Shown one piece after another: positions 17,862 to 25,102 of a stretch of 28,259 nucleotides of DNA. Position 1 is the first letter of the stretch; every line of letters starts with the position of its first letter. Both the position numbers and the translations under genes were made by a program. The notes under the pieces are model-generated. The model had not been told where the DNA came from and searched no databases. It was given only the letters and a program-made list of their open reading frames with translations. Source of the DNA: a virus; IMG/VR virus record IMGVR_UViG_3300013137_000079, positions 1-28,259 of that record; one strand, 5' to 3'.

Positions 17862-19064
17862 TTAAACCCAAGAACTAGCATCCATACGAACAGATACAAG
17901 ATTACCTTTCATTCTTTCAAATACTTTTACACCATATAACATCCATGGGTGTACGTATTTACCTAGTCTTAATTCTGCATCTCTAAATACTACATTAGGA
18001 ACTTGTTGTGTTACTAAATCAATAGAACCAACTTGTCCCATAAGAGCGTATTGATATTGTACTGACCATACGTCTGCAGCTTCAGAAGCTGATACAACAA
18101 TATCTCCATAACCAGTTATAGAAACAGAAGTTGTTCCATCTGTCATAGCAATACCTGCTGATTCAATAAGTTGTCTATCTTCTGCTGAAAGAGCATAGTA
18201 TTCTGTTCCAGAAGTACCAGTATCATTAATAGCTTTTACAAGATTATCAAGAGTTGCAGCTAATGAAGTTTCACTTTTTACTTGTCCAGCTGTTGTAAGA
18301 GTTGAAGTTTCAAATGTAAATGTTACTCCATTGATAGTAACAGTATCTCCATCTGAAGGTTGGTCTGCAGGAGTCCATGTTGCTGTATATGGTAAGTTAT
18401 TTGAAAGTCTTAGACTAAATCCAAAACGATTTGCTATCTTTCCATTATCAGAAACTGTATCTCCAAAACCTGTTTCACGTCCACCTACATATTGCTGAAT
18501 AGTTTCAAGCATACGAGGACCAATAAGAGCGAATCTTTCTCCTCCTGTTCTATTATCAGTATTAAGTACTCTTCCTGCTGCTGTAAAGACATTAGAAACA
18601 TTAGCTGCTGTTAATACAATAGCTCCTGCTGCTTCACCTATACTTGCACCTGTTAGGGTTGTTTTTGCATAAGTAACACCAGCATTAATAACTGCCTGGT
18701 CAAGAGTATTGTTTAATTGCTTCATTGCCATTGTTGAAAATGCTTTAATTGCATCATATTTATTTTGAATACGATCAATATCATCAACATAGAAAGATGC
18801 TACTTTTGCAGTTGAAACTGTTAAGTAGTCATCAGTTGAACCAATATCCTTAACTGTAATATCAGTACCTTTTGTATAGGTCTGAACTCTAGGATATGAA
18901 CTATAAGGTTTGTGTAATGTATCTCCATCTCTCAAATCTGAACGTAATTCTGTACTTGCAATACCTAAAGCAACACTTTCTTTAAAGAAAGTTTCTTGCA
19001 TTGTAGGTGTCCAGTATTCAGCATTAAATCCAGTTGAAAGTGTGTTTGCACTTGCTGTTGCCAT
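17862..19064 (-). CDS. Major capsid protein (HK97-fold) with inserted beta domain
   Basis: A 400-residue protein. Features typical of HK97-fold capsids: an N-terminal arm, then LRDGDTLHKPYSSYPRVQTY, the spine-helix region (VDDIDRIQNKYDAIKAF, QAVINAGVTYAK), the P-domain (RTGGERFALIGPRMLETI), and a C-terminal A-domain (VPNVVFRDAELRLGKYVHPW, YGVKVFERMKGNLVSVRMD). Residues about 225-335 hold an insertion with GDTVTINGVTFTFE and LAATLDNLVKAIND, an Ig/hook-like domain often carried by phage capsids and displayed on the outside. No obvious N-terminal protease or delta domain is seen, consistent with the separate scaffold gene immediately upstream. It is flanked by two perfect hairpins, a candidate boundary of an abundant transcript. 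Confidence 0.9.
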   Translation of the reverse strand: MATASANTLSTGFNAEYWTPTMQETFFKESVALGIASTELRSDLRDGDTLHKPYSSYPRVQTYTKGTDITVKDIGSTDDYLTVSTAKVASFYVDDIDRIQNKYDAIKAFSTMAMKQLNNTLDQAVINAGVTYAKTTLTGASIGEAAGAIVLTAANVSNVFTAAGRVLNTDNRTGGERFALIGPRMLETIQQYVGGRETGFGDTVSDNGKIANRFGFSLRLSNNLPYTATWTPADQPSDGDTVTINGVTFTFETSTLTTAGQVKSETSLAATLDNLVKAINDTGTSGTEYYALSAEDRQLIESAGIAMTDGTTSVSITGYGDIVVSASEAADVWSVQYQYALMGQVGSIDLVTQQVPNVVFRDAELRLGKYVHPWMLYGVKVFERMKGNLVSVRMDASSWV

Positions 19065-19103
19065 TTTATATTAGAAAGAAAACATTTAAGTAAATAAACA
19101 AAA

Positions 19104-19146
19104 TCTTCCTGTAAATAATTAATAAATAGAAAGTATTACAGGAAGA
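19104..19146 (-). other. Perfect 11-bp hairpin between scaffold and capsid genes
   Basis: TCTTCCTGTAA (19104-19114) and TTACAGGAAGA (19136-19146) are exact reverse complements with a 21-base loop. On the minus strand the stem is followed by ATTTTGTTTATTT, so it could act as a partial (leaky) terminator or an mRNA processing/stability element upstream of the capsid gene. Confidence 0.6.
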
Positions 19147-19155
19147 CAAAGTTTA

Positions 19156-19719
19156 TTAACCTAATTCTTTTCTTAAGTAATCCTCGTACTTAGCAAAATC
19201 TGCTTTTCCTTCAGGAGTTCTTAAGTCAAAATCAGTAGACTTCATATTCGCATAATCTTTCTTAACTGACTTACGATTAGATCCTAATGAAGCATTATTA
19301 ATCTTTTCTTCTTTTTCTTCTTTCTCTTTTAAGAAAGAAATATAATCAGAAGACAGTGCTTTTTTAATATTTACATTATTAACTTTTGCGTAAGTTGATA
19401 CTTGTTTTTTAAGTTCATCACTTAAATCCAAGTTATCTAGTTCCCTTTTCTCTAGTTTAGCGTCTAAGAGTTTATCTATATCGCCTACTGGAGTGGGTTT
19501 CCCTGTAGGTTTATTTTTAGCCAACTGTTCCTTCATTGATTTAGCTTCTGCTTCCGCTTTTTTTGCACGAGCATAAAGTTTTTTCTCATTTTCAGTATAT
19601 TTTGGCTTATCTTCACCTTCAGTTTCCTCAGATTCACCCTCAACGGATTCTTCTTCGTTGACATTTTCAGTGTCTTCTATCTCATTTAAAGAGTCGAGAT
19701 TCTCATTTTCATTTTCCAT
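19156..19719 (-). CDS. Capsid scaffolding protein
   Basis: A 187-residue protein with a strongly acidic N terminus (1-50, many Glu/Asp), a charged helical middle (EKKLYARAKKAEAEAKSMKE and DKLLDAKLEKRELDNLDL), and a basic-to-mixed C terminus ending DFAKYEDYLRKELG. This acidic-then-coiled-coil design, its short length and its position directly before the major capsid gene are standard for scaffolding proteins, which organise shell assembly and leave the prohead. No protease motif is visible. Its transcript probably starts at the candidate promoter at 19787-19815, making scaffold and capsid a sub-operon within the late region. Confidence 0.85.
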   Translation of the reverse strand: MENENENLDSLNEIEDTENVNEEESVEGESEETEGEDKPKYTENEKKLYARAKKAEAEAKSMKEQLAKNKPTGKPTPVGDIDKLLDAKLEKRELDNLDLSDELKKQVSTYAKVNNVNIKKALSSDYISFLKEKEEKEEKINNASLGSNRKSVKKDYANMKSTDFDLRTPEGKADFAKYEDYLRKELG

Positions 19720-19786
19720 AGATTTTTTGAAGTGAGTTTGTGGGTCTCACAATGATTAGTTATGTGCCAATCGCACGATTAATTAT

Positions 19787-19815
19787 ATTATAGCAAATTT
19801 TTCGACAATTTGCAA
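19787..19815 (-). promoter_or_regulatory. Candidate promoter for scaffold-capsid sub-operon
   Basis: Minus strand TTGCAA (19810-19815), 17 bases, TATAAT (19787-19792). The -10 is a perfect match and the -35 matches at 4 of 6 positions. GCAAATT (19793-19799) and AATTTGC (19807-19813) form a perfect 7-bp inverted repeat in the spacer, which could be an operator. The downstream leader of about 60 bases holds a small GTGAG/CTCAC hairpin. Confidence 0.4.
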
Positions 19816-19817
19816 AC

Positions 19818-20084
19818 TTACAAATCCTCATCAGTAATATGATAAGAATCTCTAGGATCTCTAGTTTTAACTTCATCACTAAAAGTCATTATATCTTGCA
19901 TAATTTCTTTTAATTTAGAATAAGCACGTTTTTGAGCTTTAATTTCTATACTTTGATGTGTTGCAATATCTTTTTCCTTAATAGAATCAATAGATTTAAG
20001 TTCATTAAGTTTAGCTATTAAATATTCTTTAAGAGCTAAACCAGAACCACTATTTAAAGTTTTTTTTATTTGTTCTAAATCCAT
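19818..20084 (-). CDS. Small helical protein, unknown
   Basis: An 88-residue, charged, helical protein (MDLEQIKKTLNSGSGLALKE..., then SIEIKAQKRAYSKLKEIMQD, ending RDPRDSYHITDEDL). It overlaps the upstream 164-residue gene by one base in TAATG, so the two are translationally coupled. Its place between portal and scaffold suggests a role in capsid assembly or packaging, but I recognise no family. Its acidic DEDL terminus is unremarkable. Confidence 0.8.
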   Translation of the reverse strand: MDLEQIKKTLNSGSGLALKEYLIAKLNELKSIDSIKEKDIATHQSIEIKAQKRAYSKLKEIMQDIMTFSDEVKTRDPRDSYHITDEDL

Positions 20085-20578
20085 TATTGATTATAAGGTG
20101 ATACTATTTTTTCATCTTCATTTATTATTGCTGAAAGTTGATACATTTGTTCAACACTAATATCTTGAGGAAAATCTGAAAAATTTATTTTATATAATTC
20201 TAATGTCGATTCTGTATTAAGAAAACTCCCATATTCATTTACTTGTTTTTCTCTTTCATTCCATACCTCCTGATTTTCTTTTTTAATTTTTTCAAATTCT
20301 TTATCAAACTCTTCTTGATTTTCTATTTCATAATTACCACCTTTAACAATAAGTTTTCCTTCTTCATCTCTCTTTGCATATTTCTCTACCAATGGTAGAC
20401 GAACTTCTTTTTCAAATTTAACATATTCTTCTGATGCTGCTCCAGCTTTTTCAATTGATTCCATTTCAGGTTTTAATAGATTTAAGTTTTTTGTTACACC
20501 ATAAGCAAATTTTGCTCCTTTCAATTTTCCTAATTGATTTAATACTCTATTTATATTTAATAATTCTAATTTTGTCAT
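20084..20578 (-). CDS. Conserved phage protein between portal and scaffold (DUF1617-like?)
   Basis: A 164-residue, mostly helical, acidic protein. Residues 1-75 read like the pattern leucine-rich helix, KFAYGVTKNLNLLKPEMESI, then LPLVEKYAKRDEEGK. Residues 76-110 are a charged helix (FDKEFEKIKKENQEVW), and the C terminus has beta-like INFSDFPQDISVEQMYQL. This arrangement (long helix, KYxxxDEEGK, then a short strand plus helix) recalls DUF1617-type phage proteins; the name is from memory and unproven. Function is unknown. A 43-base A/T-rich gap separates it from the portal gene, without a Shine-Dalgarno. It couples to the next gene by TAATG. Confidence 0.75.
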   Translation of the reverse strand: MTKLELLNINRVLNQLGKLKGAKFAYGVTKNLNLLKPEMESIEKAGAASEEYVKFEKEVRLPLVEKYAKRDEEGKLIVKGGNYEIENQEEFDKEFEKIKKENQEVWNEREKQVNEYGSFLNTESTLELYKINFSDFPQDISVEQMYQLSAIINEDEKIVSPYNQ

Positions 20579-20621
20579 TTACATTTATTTTATTAATTAA
20601 TAATTAACATAAGTAATCGAC

Positions 20622-22319
20622 CTATACTTTTTGTTGTTGATTAATAATAGTATCTAAACCACTAGATTGGTCAGTAGGTTGTGGTTGTGGTGGTAAAGGT
20701 GGAGTCTTTGCCAATGAAGATATATCAATATTCTTTTTTTGCATTGCCATTTCAATTAATGCAGTTCTTCTTATTGGATCTTGTTCAAGTTGAATAAATG
20801 AATTTAATGTTTCCATTTCAGTTGCTAGTGCATAATTTTCACCAGTAATAGTAACTCTAACTCTAGGATAAAAATCATTCCACATATCTTTTTCTAAAGT
20901 TACAACTGCTTCTTTATTTTTCAAAAGTTCTTGTAATTTTTTTATTTTAATATCTTTAGCTATTTCTTCATCATGTGGTGGAAAAGATAATAAATTTCTA
21001 ACATACCATGAATCTATTAATGCTTCATAATAAGTATTTAATACACCACTATCAGAAGTTAATCGTAGTATTTCTTTTGTTTTTAAATCTTTAAGTAAAT
21101 TAGGAAGTATCCATTCTTCTATAACACCACTAAAAGCAATACATAATTTTTCTCTAATAAAATCAAATAATTTATTTGCATTCATATTCTGTTGTGCAGC
21201 GAGTTTAAATGCTGTTCTTGCAGGTAAATTCTCACCTGTTACAACTTCATAAGAATTAGCTAAAGAATCAGCTAAAGACATAAGCCTATTCCAGTCGGCA
21301 ATTAATTGGTCTAATCCTTCCATTCTAGTATTAACTTGTACTAAATCAGTAGATTTTATTATATCCCCATTCTGTAAATCAGTAATAATATTTTGTGCAA
21401 TAAGTCTATCAGAAGAACGAAATATAGTTTTTGAAGACCATTCCAATCCTCTTGCAATTTGATTTCCAATTTCATTAGCACGTGTTTGAATATCCATAAG
21501 GATTTCATATAATCCCATTCTTAACCATCTACCACAATAAGAAGAACGATGATATTCTTTATAAGGTTTTTCATCAATTTCTTCACAAAATAATATATGT
21601 GTAGGTTTATCTTTTTCATTTCCTCCAACAATAATTTTTGCAAGAATAAATTTATCTTCATTACCTCCTTCTATACCTTTAGCAGAATTATAAATCTTCT
21701 CACTTACTTCACCATTTCTTTCATATATATAAAATTCTGGTGATGTTTTTTTAGTATCAGTTTTTCCAGATTTTAAAAGTTCTTCTACATTATCCCAAAC
21801 TTCTATTTTTTTTCTAAGATCAGATGAAACCATACACTCATATTCAATCACATCAGATTCCTCTAAGGTCTTAGCAGTTTGGTTAAGAACCATTAAATTA
21901 TTAAGTTCAAGAATCTTATAATCATTTCCTAATTTTTTCCAAACAACATTTCCCCATTCAGAACCCTGTTCTACAACTTCATTTAATTTTTCTGCTTCAC
22001 CAGAAATTGCTAAATAATCTTTCATCGCAACATTAGCAAGTAATATTCTCATTGAATCAGATCTTGAATCAGAATAAAGCATTATATCACTTGTATCAAA
22101 ATCAATATTTTTTACTTCAGAATAAACACGTGGAGATATTACATCAAACCAGTATTTATAATTTCCCTGAGAATCAGTTTTACCTTTTGGATAAACTTGT
22201 GCTTTATATAATCCAATTCTTCTAAGTAATTTATGTGCTGAGAAAGAATATCCATCTAACATTTCATAACTACTATCTTTATAGTTTTGTATTTCTTCAG
22301 TTATTATTTTTTTAATCAT
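20622..22319 (-). CDS. Portal protein
   Basis: About 565 residues from ATG at 22319. A TTG at 22328 would add three residues. Features: an N-terminal region with SFSAHKLLRRIGLYKAQVYP and DVISPRVYSEVKNIDFDTSD, the clip/stem-like region with EWGNVVWKKLG, then a long helical wing with ETLNSFIQLEQDPIRRTALI, DLQNGDIIKSTDLVQVNTRM and SLADSLANSYEVVTGENLPA near the C-terminal third. The order directly after the terminase and small genes, and before scaffold and capsid, is that of a portal, the dodecameric DNA entry channel to which terminase docks. The start overlaps the stop of the upstream 50-residue gene by eight bases, implying coupling. It ends in TAG. Confidence 0.85.
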   Translation of the reverse strand: MIKKIITEEIQNYKDSSYEMLDGYSFSAHKLLRRIGLYKAQVYPKGKTDSQGNYKYWFDVISPRVYSEVKNIDFDTSDIMLYSDSRSDSMRILLANVAMKDYLAISGEAEKLNEVVEQGSEWGNVVWKKLGNDYKILELNNLMVLNQTAKTLEESDVIEYECMVSSDLRKKIEVWDNVEELLKSGKTDTKKTSPEFYIYERNGEVSEKIYNSAKGIEGGNEDKFILAKIIVGGNEKDKPTHILFCEEIDEKPYKEYHRSSYCGRWLRMGLYEILMDIQTRANEIGNQIARGLEWSSKTIFRSSDRLIAQNIITDLQNGDIIKSTDLVQVNTRMEGLDQLIADWNRLMSLADSLANSYEVVTGENLPARTAFKLAAQQNMNANKLFDFIREKLCIAFSGVIEEWILPNLLKDLKTKEILRLTSDSGVLNTYYEALIDSWYVRNLLSFPPHDEEIAKDIKIKKLQELLKNKEAVVTLEKDMWNDFYPRVRVTITGENYALATEMETLNSFIQLEQDPIRRTALIEMAMQKKNIDISSLAKTPPLPPQPQPTDQSSGLDTIINQQQKV

Positions 22320-22464
22320 TGTGTTCAACTTCTAACTTATTACAAACTTCGCATAATGCTATGGGAATTATTTGTATTCCGACTTTCTTTTTATAATTTA
22401 AAAACCAGAACTTTTTATGTTCATATATTTTTTGTATAATAAATTTTTGTTTAAATTTATGCAT
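22312..22464 (-). CDS. Small basic protein with CxxC, unknown (50 residues)
   Basis: A short gene reading MHKFKQKFIIQKIYEHKKFW..., with KKKVGIQIIPIALCEVCNKLE near the C terminus. It is basic, aromatic-rich, and carries a single Cys-x-x-Cys pair (CEVC), a possible half zinc site. It starts inside the stop of the 46-residue gene (TAATG) and overlaps the portal start by eight bases. Such tight double overlap supports real translation despite the small size. No family recognised. Confidence 0.6.
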   Translation of the reverse strand: MHKFKQKFIIQKIYEHKKFWFLNYKKKVGIQIIPIALCEVCNKLEVEHND

Positions 22465-22604
22465 TATAATCCATTATCTTCTTTAATATTTTTTTTACGT
22501 TTCTCACGATTTTCTAAAAGTTTTTTTTTATATTTATTTTCAGGATCGTGATGTTCTCTAAAAATTTCATTAAATTGTTTACCAGCTTCATTTCGTTCTT
22601 TCAT
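22464..22604 (-). CDS. Small charged protein, unknown (46 residues)
   Basis: A 46-residue, very basic and charged peptide (MKERNEAGKQFNEIFREHHD..., KKKLLENREKRKKNIKEDNG), predicted helical and probably nucleic-acid or acidic-partner binding. It starts one base after the stop of the hydrophobic 63-residue gene and shares TAATG with the following gene. The spacing is the main evidence that it is coding. Confidence 0.55.
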   Translation of the reverse strand: MKERNEAGKQFNEIFREHHDPENKYKKKLLENREKRKKNIKEDNGL

Positions 22605-22605
22605 G

Positions 22606-22797
22606 TTAAAAAATTAATGAAATAATTATCATAATTAATCCTAATGGAATTTTTGAAATAGAAATAGAACTTCCAAAACCATAACCTCTTATAATAAAAT
22701 CAGGTTGCTGTGCAAATATAGGTAAAGGAATAAAAAGTCCTAATATTGGAGTTATAAAATTAAACTTACCGAACGAGATTGTTTTTATTTTTTCCAT
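22606..22797 (-). CDS. Small hydrophobic membrane peptide, unknown (63 residues)
   Basis: A 63-residue peptide with two hydrophobic segments (FITPILGLFIPLPIF at about 14-28, and IPLGLIMIIISLIF at the C terminus), joined by a short Gly/Ser-rich polar stretch. It could be a membrane protein; a holin is possible, but no holin family is recognised and no endolysin is next to it. It lies between the large terminase and the tiny genes before the portal, an unusual place for lysis. A candidate promoter with a near-perfect -10 ends seven bases before its ATG. Confidence 0.5.
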   Translation of the reverse strand: MEKIKTISFGKFNFITPILGLFIPLPIFAQQPDFIIRGYGFGSSISISKIPLGLIMIIISLIF

Positions 22798-22804
22798 AAT
22801 AATT

Positions 22805-22833
22805 ATTATAACAAATTTTTAATAAAAATGCAA
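22805..22833 (-). promoter_or_regulatory. Candidate promoter upstream of the 63-residue gene (near-leaderless)
   Basis: Minus strand TTGCAT (22828-22833), 17 bases, TATAAT (22805-22810), with TGT in the extended -10 position. The predicted start falls within about one base of the ATG at 22797. It separates the terminase genes from the portal group. Confidence 0.45.
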
Positions 22834-22836
22834 AAA

Positions 22837-24408
22837 TTAAAAACCAAAGTCCCTATTATTATTTATACGATTAAAACGATTCTCTTCTATCCTTCTTTGT
22901 TCACTCGGATCATCGTAATTATCAAGAGTTAAAAAAGTAAGTGAAAAAGCATCAGCATCATTTGGCGACTTAAGCCCATACTTCTTCTTCATATCTATTT
23001 TAGGCATTATCTGTATCTTACCAGCAAGATTACGTTTATATCTTATACCAAGTAATTCATCTTTAAAATTGTCATTTTCTACTATCTCTCCTCCACTTTG
23101 TAACCATTGTTTAGCCTTATAAAAACATTCAGCTCTTTTATTTAAATAAACCTCAGTATCTGTTTCACTATCACACTTATCCCCAGTATTTATAGTAACA
23201 ATATTTATCGCCCCTTTAGAAGCTATTGCAATTTCTTTTCCAACATTCATTCCAACACCAAAGGCATCCACTACCACATTACATGGTCTAATATTATATT
23301 CAGTCATTAAAGTAAGAGTTTTTTCAGCAATAGTTTTAGAAGTACTTTTAGCTTCTTCCATTATTTTCTTAGCTTTAAATGAATCCCTAATAACCCAAGA
23401 GGTCTTATCATCCCCATCTCCTGCAGGATCTACACCCAAAATAGCATTAGCAGAAAATGTAAGCGAATTCCCAAAATCTGGTTGAGTCCTTATTGCATTA
23501 CTTTGCAAAAGAGGAACATAACCACTATCATCCATTCCATCTTCCTTAGGAAATTGTCCTAACACACGTATTGCATATTGCACCGAATCAATCCCATATT
23601 TAGCCACAATAGAATTGATATATTTATTATCTACCCTAGGACTATCCAAAGAGGAGAAAGTATAGTTCTGCCATCTTGATGCATCCCTATTATGCGTATC
23701 ATAAAAATACCCATTCGCTCTTGTACCATTAGAAATAAGAAAAACTAATATATTTCCAGACGTAAGTGATCCTTCCATTGTTTCAAAAATAGCTTCGTCC
23801 ACTCCAGATGCTTCATCCACTGCCATCAGCACCCAATCAGCATGAACACCCGCCAACGCTTCCGTATTTTCCTTCGACGCAGTTTTAGCACGTGCAAACC
23901 ACGTGTTAGGTGATTCTTTCATACGTATATGACTGGATTCCCAAACATACATTAACGAAATTTGTGCAGGGGCTTTATCAATCCATTTTTTTAACTCCTT
24001 CCAAAGTACGTCATATAATTGTTCCTTTCCAGGAGAAGTACAAGCAATCTGACATTCGGGATGAACAAACATAAACCAAAGAATTAAAAGAGAAAGTATC
24101 ATACTCTTTCCTATTCCATGACCAGATACAATAGAAATCTTAAATGGTATATCACCACGAATAGCTTTATCAACACCAAATAAAATTAATGACTGTTGCC
24201 AAGTAATATGTTTACCTTCTTCAAAAGTATCAAACCATTCTTTTGTTATTTGTGAAACAAATTTATCCCAATCTTTTCCTTTCAAAGATAATCCTTCCTT
24301 AAATTTTTGTTTATACTCTGGAAGAATAGGTTGTGGAACTAATCCCCATACTACTTTAATAAAGTATAGAGAACTTTTTTCCATTTGATTGTAAATAGAT
24401 TTATCCAT
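22837..24408 (-). CDS. terL: Terminase large subunit (ATPase-nuclease)
   Basis: A 523-residue packaging motor. Walker A SGHGIGKS at about 95-102; Walker B LMAVDE at about 194-199, with Glu as likely catalytic carboxylate; coupling region LISNGTR at about 224-230. The nuclease domain has the RNase H-like aspartates GVDPAG (Asp327), VVVDAFG (Asp381) and NDADAF (about 483-488). The length and motif order are those of complete large terminases. It powers DNA translocation through the portal and cuts the genome. It starts one base before the end of the small-subunit gene region and is followed after about 40 bases by the next gene. No truncation or frameshift. Confidence 0.95.
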   Translation of the reverse strand: MDKSIYNQMEKSSLYFIKVVWGLVPQPILPEYKQKFKEGLSLKGKDWDKFVSQITKEWFDTFEEGKHITWQQSLILFGVDKAIRGDIPFKISIVSGHGIGKSMILSLLILWFMFVHPECQIACTSPGKEQLYDVLWKELKKWIDKAPAQISLMYVWESSHIRMKESPNTWFARAKTASKENTEALAGVHADWVLMAVDEASGVDEAIFETMEGSLTSGNILVFLISNGTRANGYFYDTHNRDASRWQNYTFSSLDSPRVDNKYINSIVAKYGIDSVQYAIRVLGQFPKEDGMDDSGYVPLLQSNAIRTQPDFGNSLTFSANAILGVDPAGDGDDKTSWVIRDSFKAKKIMEEAKSTSKTIAEKTLTLMTEYNIRPCNVVVDAFGVGMNVGKEIAIASKGAINIVTINTGDKCDSETDTEVYLNKRAECFYKAKQWLQSGGEIVENDNFKDELLGIRYKRNLAGKIQIMPKIDMKKKYGLKSPNDADAFSLTFLTLDNYDDPSEQRRIEENRFNRINNNRDFGF

Positions 24409-24409
24409 A

Positions 24410-24787
24410 TTAAATCATATCCTCTAGTGGGATAACTTCTTCATTAGCAACTTGTAAACGTTGCTGTGCTAAATCCTTTAAGCTAAATTGCACATTTCCG
24501 GATAAATCGATAGATTCCTTAGCTTTTCCAAATGCACGGTCTAGAAGCGAATTTGACGCCTTTAGGACGGTATCATTATCCTTACCACCGGCACGAACAG
24601 GAAGCGAAGCAACCTCTAATTGTTTATTAACTAAATCTACACTATTTCCAATAATACCACGTATTATTTCTTCTCTACGTATTTCAATTTCTTTAGCAAG
24701 TGGTGTTAATTTTGTTTTCTTTTTTAACTGACGTTTAGCTTCTTCAGTCTTTATACGCATTATATGCATTTGTTTAATAGTAGCCAT
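24410..24787 (-). CDS. Terminase small subunit (probable)
   Basis: A 125-residue protein, basic N terminus (IKTEEAKRQLKKKTKLTPLA), a central helix with EIEIRREEIIRGIIGNSV and NKQLEVASLPVRAG, and a segment LKASNSLLDRAFGKAKESID that resembles the conserved stretch of small terminases and their relatives. It sits directly before the large terminase with a one-base gap and is first in the late operon, the standard place. DNA recognition for packaging is therefore inferred. The ATG lies just after a strong promoter-like element. Confidence 0.7.
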   Translation of the reverse strand: MATIKQMHIMRIKTEEAKRQLKKKTKLTPLAKEIEIRREEIIRGIIGNSVDLVNKQLEVASLPVRAGGKDNDTVLKASNSLLDRAFGKAKESIDLSGNVQFSLKDLAQQRLQVANEEVIPLEDMI

Positions 24788-24798
24788 TTATGAGTATT

Positions 24799-24827
24799 AT
24801 TATATCATTTTTTTTAAAATTTTTCAA
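24799..24827 (-). promoter_or_regulatory. Strong candidate late promoter (extended -10) before the terminase genes
   Basis: Minus strand TTGAAA (24822-24827), 17 bases, TATAAT (24799-24804), with TG at the extended -10 position (TGATATAAT). The -35 matches 5 of 6 consensus positions... to TTGACA apart from one C-to-A change, and the -10 is perfect. The expected start is about 24792, leaving a leader of about five bases before the ATG at 24787. Confidence 0.6.
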
Positions 24828-24841
24828 TTTTTTATTATAAA

Positions 24842-24880
24842 TTAGTTAACATTAGCTAACATTTGCTGGCATTTGTCAAA
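24842..24880. repeat. 10-bp phased tandem repeats (array 1)
   Basis: Successive 10-base units from 24842: ttagttaaca, ttagctaaca, tttgctggca, then a degenerate fourth. They share the pattern TTWGYTRRCA, one unit per helical turn. Protein-binding repeats near the late promoter are the likely explanation. Confidence 0.6.
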
Positions 24881-24970
24881 TAAAGTTTTTTCAAAATTTT
24901 TCATATTTTTTGCACTGATATATAAATATATATAGATTTTTTGGGGGTTGCCACCCATCATTCTATCCAT
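24842..24970 (-). CDS. Possible 42-residue ORF in the control region
   Basis: An open frame reading MDRMMGGNPQKIYIYLYISA..., ending CQQMLANVN and TAA. It lies downstream of the minus-strand divergent promoter (25057-25085) and before the late promoter. Against it: no ribosome site, no family, and its 3' end is made of 10-bp repeats whose period is not a multiple of three, which suggests the DNA is constrained as repeats rather than as protein. Reported as tentative. Confidence 0.25.
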   Translation of the reverse strand: MDRMMGGNPQKIYIYLYISAKNMKNFEKTLFDKCQQMLANVN

Positions 24971-25019
24971 TTGCAAGCCAATGCAAGCTATATATAAACT
25001 ATATGCAAGCTATATATAA
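24971..25019. repeat. 10-bp phased repeats and 17-bp direct repeat (array 2)
   Basis: Two adjacent 10-base units (ttgcaagcca at 24971 and atgcaagcta at 24981). In addition, a 17-base exact direct repeat, atgcaagctatatataa, occurs at 24981-24997 and 25003-25019 with a 22-base period. Confidence 0.65.
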
Positions 25020-25056
25020 TAACTTACTTACACTAGCTAGCATATGCAAGGGTTAT

Positions 25057-25085
25057 TTTATATAGGTATAAAGTACGTCGCACAA
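25057..25085 (-). promoter_or_regulatory. Leftward member of a divergent promoter pair
   Basis: Minus strand TTGTGC (25080-25085), 17 bases, TATAAA (25057-25062). Its -35 overlaps the left arm of the palindrome at 25075-25102. It could drive the 42-codon frame and read on into the terminase genes. Confidence 0.35.
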
Positions 25086-25102
25086 TATGTATTGTTCGGC
25101 GT
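25075..25102. promoter_or_regulatory. 28-bp imperfect palindrome, candidate operator
   Basis: Arms ACGTCGCACAATA (25075-25087) and TATTGTTCGGCGT (25090-25102) match as reverse complements at 11 of 13 positions, with a 2-base centre and a perfect inner ACAATA/TATTGT. It overlaps both -35 hexamers of the divergent pair, the expected place for a dimeric repressor or activator site. Confidence 0.5.

Noticed and set aside
22606-22797. Holin call for the hydrophobic 63-residue peptide
   Set aside because: Two hydrophobic segments fit, but no holin family is recognised and no endolysin or spanin lies nearby; left as unknown.
24936-24957. Terminator at the gggggttgccaccc hairpin
   Set aside because: The stem is only three to five pairs, and the adjacent T/A-run is on the wrong side of the stem for termination on either strand.
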